Assembly (NCBI GenBank): GCA_035296965.1
Contig: DATGZX010000439.1
Location: 1 to 38,638, forward strand
DNA from: DATGZX01 sp035296965
Lineage (GTDB): Bacteria; Planctomycetota; Planctomycetia; Gemmatales; Gemmataceae
DNA length: 38,638 bases
Reading direction: 5' to 3'
The notes under the pieces are model-generated. The model had not been told where the DNA came from and made no database searches. It saw nothing but the letters and a program-made list of their open reading frames with translations. Below are positions 33,929-38,638 of the stretch, one piece after another. Every line of letters starts with the position of its first letter. The first letter of the stretch is position 1. Both the position numbers and the translations under genes were made by a program.

Positions 33929-34726
33929 TCATTCCTGCGGTCCAACGAAGACCAATTCCCCGTAGTCCTCGTAACGGTGAAAATCTGATTGTGTCAAGGG
34001 AGCGGTAGAGGAGAGTTCCGGCCGGTCGAAGGCTGCCGAGTAATCGTAGCGACAAAGGGCAAAGCGCCACTTGGCCCCGGCCCGCGGCTTGCTGCCGCTA
34101 ATCTCAAACCCAGTCAGAGGGATGCGACCCTCCACGGTCCAGCCGATGTCTTTGTCTCGCCAGTTATTCAAGGTTCCCTGAAGCTGTACGGCCGATTCGA
34201 CGCCGAGCTTGGTAAGCGGCGCGAAGCGGTGATAGCCTCCGCTGCCGCGCGAAGGGAAGAAGAGTTCCAGCTGCGTATTCGCCGCACTCACCTGGAACTC
34301 GTAGTAGGCCAACTGATCTTGAGCGGGCTTGAAGAATAGCTCAAAGACATCGTTGCTCCAGATCATGCCGTTATGCTCCTTGACGTCTGCGTACAGGTCG
34401 CTGTCTTGCATCTCGGCAGAAAAATAGAGATATTGATTGTCCCAGAGAAGCCGTGCCTTGGTGGCGGTTCTGGCCGGCCGTCTTTGCCAGTAAACAGCAA
34501 AGTCTTTGAGGATTTGGGCCTTCTGCCACGCCGCATCGTCGAGCTTACCATCGATTTTGATTGGATTGGCAGCCCATCTGCACTCGGCCGACCGAACTAC
34601 TGCCGGCTCGGCATCCGTAATTGGGTTTGCCGCTGCGTTTTCTGTGCCGGCGCATCCTCCCAATGCCACAAGACTAGGTACCAACAAGATCGCGATTGGA
34701 ATGCATATTAGAGCAGATCGCGTCAT
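33929..34726 (-). CDS. Lipoprotein with CBM9-like domain
   Basis: A 265-residue lipoprotein. The signal peptide ends at a lipobox (ALGGC, Cys25). The mature part matches the carbohydrate-binding module 9-like fold seen in many secreted proteins: IDGKLDDAAWQKAQ, ARLLWDNQYLYFSAEMQDSD, WSNDVFELFF, YYEFQVSAANTQLEL and WTVEGRIPLTGF. The start ATG 34726 has GGAGG at 34732-34736 on the minus strand; a longer form lacks support. The module may bind glycans, but many homologues stand alone with no known ligand. Confidence 0.85.
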   Translation of the reverse strand: MTRSALICIPIAILLVPSLVALGGCAGTENAAANPITDAEPAVVRSAECRWAANPIKIDGKLDDAAWQKAQILKDFAVYWQRRPARTATKARLLWDNQYLYFSAEMQDSDLYADVKEHNGMIWSNDVFELFFKPAQDQLAYYEFQVSAANTQLELFFPSRGSGGYHRFAPLTKLGVESAVQLQGTLNNWRDKDIGWTVEGRIPLTGFEISGSKPRAGAKWRFALCRYDYSAAFDRPELSSTAPLTQSDFHRYEDYGELVFVGPQE

Positions 34727-35144
34727 CGCAGCCTCCATTTGCTGAAAAAGCACCACTCGCTGGCTACTCGGCTGAGTCTAGAGAGTCCACTGGAGAAATG
34801 CCACGTTAAACCGGAGGATGCGCTACGGGCACCTTGATCGACGGTAATATCCTGGTTTGAGCCAAGATCACGCGCGAATTGACCAAGGACGGACCGGCTG
34901 CGGATATCCCTCATACAAACCTCTAGCTGTGTCGCTTTTTCCTTGACTGCCACACGTTCGCGAAAGTCCACGGCTCCCTCCACCCAGGGTCAGTCTATAT
35001 TTACGCGAATCTCACGACCGAGCCGGGATTGCTGCAAATCCGAATATCATCATAATGTGAGCAAGCCAACTGGATTGGCCAGATTTCTTTCCTGCCCGCT
35101 GGTGCAGTAATGGATTGACTGCTCTCTTGTCAGGGGCTGTCGAG
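34727..35144. other. Divergent intergenic region
   Basis: These 418 bases separate two divergent genes. One open frame on the minus strand (ending at 34723, 86 codons) is present, but it lacks an SD, recognisable similarity or a sensible composition. A TTGACT at 35115-35120 could be a -35 element for the plus-strand gene; no good -10 was seen. Confidence 0.45.
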
Positions 35145-36611
35145 ATGAGCGAGACGAACATATCGACAACTTCCCCGGAAACGACTCTCCGACAGCGACG
35201 GCGCAGAAACTCGATCCGCAGCTTGCTGTTTTTGGGACTGTGCCTGCTGCTGAGTCCGCTCTATTTCTGGGTACTGTCCGGGAAACAACTGCAGAGCGCG
35301 CTCGCGGAAGCCGATCGACTAGATCCTGGTTGGCGCATCAACGATTTGGAAGCCAGCCGTAGGAGCATTCCCGACAACGAAAACTCAGGGCTGGTTTTGA
35401 TTGCGGCTAAGCAGTTGATGCCTGCCCATTGGCCGGCCTGGGAGTTTACATCTGCTCCAGAGAACAAAGAATTGAACCACGAGTTACTTGCCTCATTGCC
35501 CGTGGTTCTCTTGGATCGAGATCCCCCTGTTCGAATCGAACCGGGGCATCTGAAGATCTTGCGTGATGAATTGAGACGAGCAGCACCTGCCCTCGCCGAG
35601 GCACACAAAATCCTCGACTTCCCGCGCGGACGTTATCCAATTCAATACGCCAAAGACTACATTTCGACACTTCTTGTGCACACGCAGGATTCCCGTAGGT
35701 TCGCTGACTTGTTTGCATACGAAGCAGCGTTGCATGCCGAGGAGGAGGATATGGAAGGTGCACTCCTGGCGTGCCGGGGAATTGTTCGCGCCGAAGATTC
35801 TGTCGGTGACGAACCGACACTTGTCTCGATGCTTCTGCGCATGGGCACCCGCCAACTCGCCCTCAAGAAAATCCAACAAGTCCTCGCCCTTGGGCAGCCA
35901 TCGGAGCCGTCCCTTGCTGCCCTTCAACATCTCCTGGAAGACGAAGAAAGAGAGCCATTGTTCCTGAATGGCCTTCGCGGCGATCGCGCCATCATGGATG
36001 GCTTGATGCAAGCGATTCAGAACGGTGAAGTCAAATCAGGGCAGCTTCCCTCCCTCCTCGAAAACAGCGGCTTTCGGGCAGCCAAGGGGACCGAGATCGC
36101 CTTAGTGGCTGCCACTATCAGGAACCAAAGGGGTGCGCTGCTGCGCTGGTATACGCGAGCCGTGGAAATCGCCAAGCTGCCTTTGGAAGAACAGAAAACG
36201 CAGTTCATGGAGTTGGAGGCAACCACGAAAAAACTGCCGTTTCTTGCCCGCGCGCTGCGTACCGACGTGGTGAAAGTGAGCGACAGCTGGCTTCTGGACC
36301 AGGTTTCGTTCCGGTGCGCTATCGCCCTGCTAGCCGTCGAGCGTTACCGGCTAGCCCAGGGGCGCTGGCCCGAGAAATTGGCTGAATTGGTACCCACTTA
36401 TCTGGGGAAAGCGCCAGTCGACGTGTTTGAGGGTGCACCCCTGCGCCTGCGCCGGTTTTCGGATGGTGTCATGGTTTACTCTGTCGGTCCAGACGGGGTG
36501 GATAACGGCGGTAGGTTCGACAAAAACCCACGTCTAAAGGGAACCGACTGGGGGTATCGCCTTTGGGATATCCCTCGACGCCGACAGCCCCCTCGGAAAG
36601 CGGGCAAATAG
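35145..36611 (+). CDS. Unrecognised membrane-anchored protein
   Basis: A 488-residue protein. A basic stretch (RQRRRRNS) precedes one transmembrane helix (about 27-46, LLFLGLCLLLSPLYFWVL); the rest is mainly helical and presumably outside the cytoplasm. The C-terminal block (ALLAVERYRLAQGRWPEKLAEL ... APVDVFEGAPLRLRR ... VYSVGPDGVDNGG) is a motif often seen at the end of large planctomycete secreted proteins, where it resembles pilin-like GspG endings. I cannot name the family. ATG 35145 is chosen with AGGGG at 35132-35136 upstream; an in-frame earlier start would add ten residues. It ends 18 bases before the convergent kinase gene. Confidence 0.75.
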   Translation: MSETNISTTSPETTLRQRRRRNSIRSLLFLGLCLLLSPLYFWVLSGKQLQSALAEADRLDPGWRINDLEASRRSIPDNENSGLVLIAAKQLMPAHWPAWEFTSAPENKELNHELLASLPVVLLDRDPPVRIEPGHLKILRDELRRAAPALAEAHKILDFPRGRYPIQYAKDYISTLLVHTQDSRRFADLFAYEAALHAEEEDMEGALLACRGIVRAEDSVGDEPTLVSMLLRMGTRQLALKKIQQVLALGQPSEPSLAALQHLLEDEEREPLFLNGLRGDRAIMDGLMQAIQNGEVKSGQLPSLLENSGFRAAKGTEIALVAATIRNQRGALLRWYTRAVEIAKLPLEEQKTQFMELEATTKKLPFLARALRTDVVKVSDSWLLDQVSFRCAIALLAVERYRLAQGRWPEKLAELVPTYLGKAPVDVFEGAPLRLRRFSDGVMVYSVGPDGVDNGGRFDKNPRLKGTDWGYRLWDIPRRRQPPRKAGK

Positions 36612-36629
36612 CTCGCTCGAATCAGCAGC

Positions 36630-37928
36630 TCAGATCCGCCCGCGGCTTCGCAGGATCTCCAACTCCATCGCCTGGGCGCCAATCTTTGCGTAGAGATCGC
36701 GAAAAGCCTCGTCCGGAACTGCTGCTGCTGCTGCTGCGGCGGGCGGGTCCAATGCCTTCGTGCCTCCTTCGAGGAAGCATTGCCGCCACTTTTCGAATTC
36801 GGCCACCTCCAGGCCATTTCGTTCGCAAGCCTCGGCGACGCTGCAGCGGCCGCGCAAGACTTCGAGAATCAGGGCGGCCTTGTGCCGGCCGTCCCACTGC
36901 TTGGGGTCCTGTTTCCTGGTATCACGGGCATAGGGATCCAATAACGTAAGGACTTCCTCAGCACTGGCCGGCCGGTCGGCGGGACTACGTGCACGCATCC
37001 TGTCCACGGCGGCAGCCAGTTCAGGAGGAACATCTGCTCTGGCCTCGGCGAGCGGCCGGGCCGGCACCGTCAGCAAATGTTGCAACTTGTGCAAGTAGCT
37101 GCCGCCCTTCACCGGTAGCTCTCCGGTCAGGAGATGGTACAGAGTGGCGCCCAGGCTGTAGATATCGCTGCGAGCGTCCACAGCCGCGGCATTCTCGGCT
37201 TGCTCGGGAGCCATGAACTCGGGCGTGCCCAGACAGGTTCCCTTGCCGGAGCACTCCGGATCGGGCTCCGAAATCAATGCGCGAGCCAGTCCAAGATCCG
37301 CGAGCTTGACGATGCCGTCACGTGCCAACAACAGGTTGGCCGGTTTCACGTCGCGATGCACGATGCCACAACGGTGCGCATAGCCGAGGCCATGCGCCGC
37401 CTGAACGATGTAGCCAACTGCCTCCGCAATCGGCAATGGGCCGAGCTGGCCAACTAGCTTGCCGAGGTCGCAACCATCGACAAACTCGAGAACCAGGTAA
37501 AGCTGCGAGCGTTTCTGGATCACGTCAAACGCACGGACCACGTTGGCGTGATCGAGACGGGAAACGATCTCCACCTCGGTACGAAAGCGTGCGAGCGCGT
37601 CTTCGCTATGGTGCAGGTTGCGGACATCGAGTGTTTTCAGGGCAACGAAGCGATTGGGCAGCAAGGTGTGTCGTGCCTTGTAAACGATGCTGTTGCCGCC
37701 GCGGCCGAGGTAGTCGACGACAACGTATTTGTCGATGAAGAAGCCATTGGATCCCTCGCGCAGCTGGCGAGCCTGAAACCGCGTCAACAGGCCCTGCTGC
37801 ACAAGGTGGCGCGAGAGGTAGGGCTCTTCCTCCCCCACGGCGGCGCAAGCTTCAGCGAGTTGTTCCTTGCTGAGCAGCTTGCTCGACTTGAGACACTCGT
37901 GAAATGGCATATCACGCTTGATTTTCAT
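36630..37928 (-). CDS. Ser/Thr protein kinase with transposase-like HTH tail
   Basis: A 432-residue soluble kinase. An N-terminal helical extension (about 1-62) is followed by a Hanks-type kinase domain: Gly loop LGRGGNS (74-80), Lys98 in VALK, Glu118 in the C helix, HRDVKPAN (191-198, catalytic Asp193), DLG (211-213, in place of DFG) and APE (240-242). No transmembrane helix is seen. Residues 347-395 (GRHKAALILEVLRGRCSVAEACERNGLEVAEFEKWRQCFLEGG) look like the helix-turn-helix of IS3-family OrfA-type transposases, then an alanine run and DLYAKIGAQAMELEILR, which resembles the OrfA leucine-zipper end. The ATG at 37928 has GGGGAGG upstream and is preferred to a TTG nine bases further out. Confidence 0.88.
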   Translation of the reverse strand: MKIKRDMPFHECLKSSKLLSKEQLAEACAAVGEEEPYLSRHLVQQGLLTRFQARQLREGSNGFFIDKYVVVDYLGRGGNSIVYKARHTLLPNRFVALKTLDVRNLHHSEDALARFRTEVEIVSRLDHANVVRAFDVIQKRSQLYLVLEFVDGCDLGKLVGQLGPLPIAEAVGYIVQAAHGLGYAHRCGIVHRDVKPANLLLARDGIVKLADLGLARALISEPDPECSGKGTCLGTPEFMAPEQAENAAAVDARSDIYSLGATLYHLLTGELPVKGGSYLHKLQHLLTVPARPLAEARADVPPELAAAVDRMRARSPADRPASAEEVLTLLDPYARDTRKQDPKQWDGRHKAALILEVLRGRCSVAEACERNGLEVAEFEKWRQCFLEGGTKALDPPAAAAAAAVPDEAFRDLYAKIGAQAMELEILRSRGRI

Positions 37929-38117
37929 GGCAGCCAACCTCCCCGGGACAACACCGATGCAAAGCGTTCAGCGCGGACGCGAGCAGGAAGAAATGGTCTG
38001 GGCTTTCTATGAAGAGGGCGAATCCTGTTTTCCGCCCTGCAGGCGGAATCTGAAGTCGAGTGAATCAATCTCGATTTGAAGATTAAAAGGAAACAGCCCT
38101 GGCTACGTCGGCTTGCA

Positions 38118-38411
38118 CTATTCGGCGGCGGAAAGGAATTGTTCGGACTCGGCACGTAGCCGTTCGACCTCAGCCACGAGGCGGAGGACGTCAATTCTCG
38201 CCCTAGACGCAAACTTCGCGTCGGCAACTTTGTTGGGGCCATAATACTTTGCCAAGAGAATCGCTTTTCTTCCCTTCGTGAAGAAGACCGCGACCCTGCC
38301 CTTGCTCATGCCGATGGTTGCAAGCGGCTCCGCGGTTGCGTCTTCGCAGCGTTGCCGAATTGCTTGCAGTTCCTCATCGGTAAGTGGCGGTTGATACACT
38401 GGTTGCCTCAT
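38118..38411 (-). CDS. Small hypothetical protein
   Basis: A 97-residue protein, MRQPVYQPPLTDEELQAIRQR at its start and a charged C-terminal helix (RIDVLRLVAEVERLRAESEQF). The middle holds MSKGRVAVFFTKGRKAILLAKYYGPNKV, basic and strand-like. I do not recognise it. An upstream in-frame extension of 23 residues is possible, but ATG 38411 fits better with the conserved-looking start. It may be a small nucleic-acid-associated protein given its charge, but that is only a guess. The 158 bases to its left end of the window show no other gene. Confidence 0.5.
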   Translation of the reverse strand: MRQPVYQPPLTDEELQAIRQRCEDATAEPLATIGMSKGRVAVFFTKGRKAILLAKYYGPNKVADAKFASRARIDVLRLVAEVERLRAESEQFLSAAE

Positions 38412-38638
38412 TCTCGCGAATGGCCCGAAAACAATAGGCCTTCGTTTGTTCCATCGCAACTTTGGACTATAAAAATGCACATGGCAAACGAATTCGCGCC
38501 GACAGTACCTTTCCGTTGCGGTTTGGGTGCAGATTCGGCTGGGAGCGAGTTGAATGTGCCGTCCACCCCTTCTTTCAATACTGTCTGCTGCCTTGCTTAT
38601 ATGCTACTTTTCGAGTTGTCTGCCAAGTCGGGGAGAGA

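Noticed and set aside
34723..34983. 86-codon minus-strand open frame upstream of the CBM9-like gene
   Set aside because: No SD, no recognisable similarity, and it runs in a different frame across the start of the real gene.
36720..36742. Trinucleotide GCT/GCG run as a mobile or regulatory repeat
   Set aside because: It codes the alanine-rich linker of the kinase tail and is a short low-complexity stretch inside the gene.

Overview
The window is GC-rich bacterial chromosome and most likely comes from a planctomycete. The evidence is indirect but consistent: a BBP2/OmpL-like porin, an ECF sigma factor followed by a FecR-type anti-sigma protein with a HEAT-like tail, a Ser/Thr kinase with the N-terminal extension usual in that phylum, enlarged Kdp subunits, and several large membrane or secreted proteins of unknown function. 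No rRNA, tRNA, CRISPR array or intact insertion sequence was seen.

Positions 1-8147 (+) are a glucose-6-phosphate module: the end of phosphoglucomutase, a HAD hydrolase, a ROK/polyphosphate-type glucokinase, glucose-6-phosphate isomerase, a stand-alone DUF2090 (LacD/IolJ-like) aldolase, a short-type 6-phosphogluconate dehydrogenase, glucose-6-phosphate dehydrogenase and 6-phosphogluconolactonase. Several genes overlap as ATGA. Three G/C-rich inverted repeats split the cluster between pgi and the aldolase gene.

Positions 8137-22907 look like an envelope and potassium/osmotic-stress region. On the minus strand lie an NtrC-type response regulator, a KinB-like histidine kinase, a porin and a FixH/YtkA-like membrane protein. 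Divergent from the regulator is a kdp operon (31-aa membrane peptide, kdpF, kdpA, kdpB, and a kdpC carrying a large insertion). A very good -24/-12 (sigma-54) promoter precedes it. Beyond it on the minus strand is a probable operon mscL - DUF202 - CPA2 antiporter. The 9-mer GCAATTTGC occurs twice, 21 bp apart, upstream of the kdp promoter, once upstream of the porin and once upstream of mscL. I read this as a possible regulon of the NtrC-type regulator, replacing the usual KdpDE control.

Positions 22908-28478 (+) carry a small secreted PrcB-like protein, an SDR oxidoreductase, a thioredoxin-like secreted protein interrupted in frame by one TGA that is best explained as selenocysteine (a SECIS-like hairpin follows directly), a FadJ/FadB-type beta-oxidation protein and a DUF457 membrane hydrolase.

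Positions 28540-31678 (+) are a TPP-riboswitch unit: riboswitch, an unrecognised four-helix membrane protein, thiC, and a second unrecognised membrane protein. Positions 31796-38638 hold an ECF sigma/FecR-HEAT pair, a strong palindrome between convergent genes, a CBM9-like lipoprotein, an unknown membrane-anchored protein, a Ser/Thr kinase with a transposase-like helix-turn-helix tail, and a small unknown protein.

The observations most worth following are the candidate selenoprotein, the proposed sigma-54 control of potassium homeostasis with its shared operator-like motif, and the kinase-HTH fusion.
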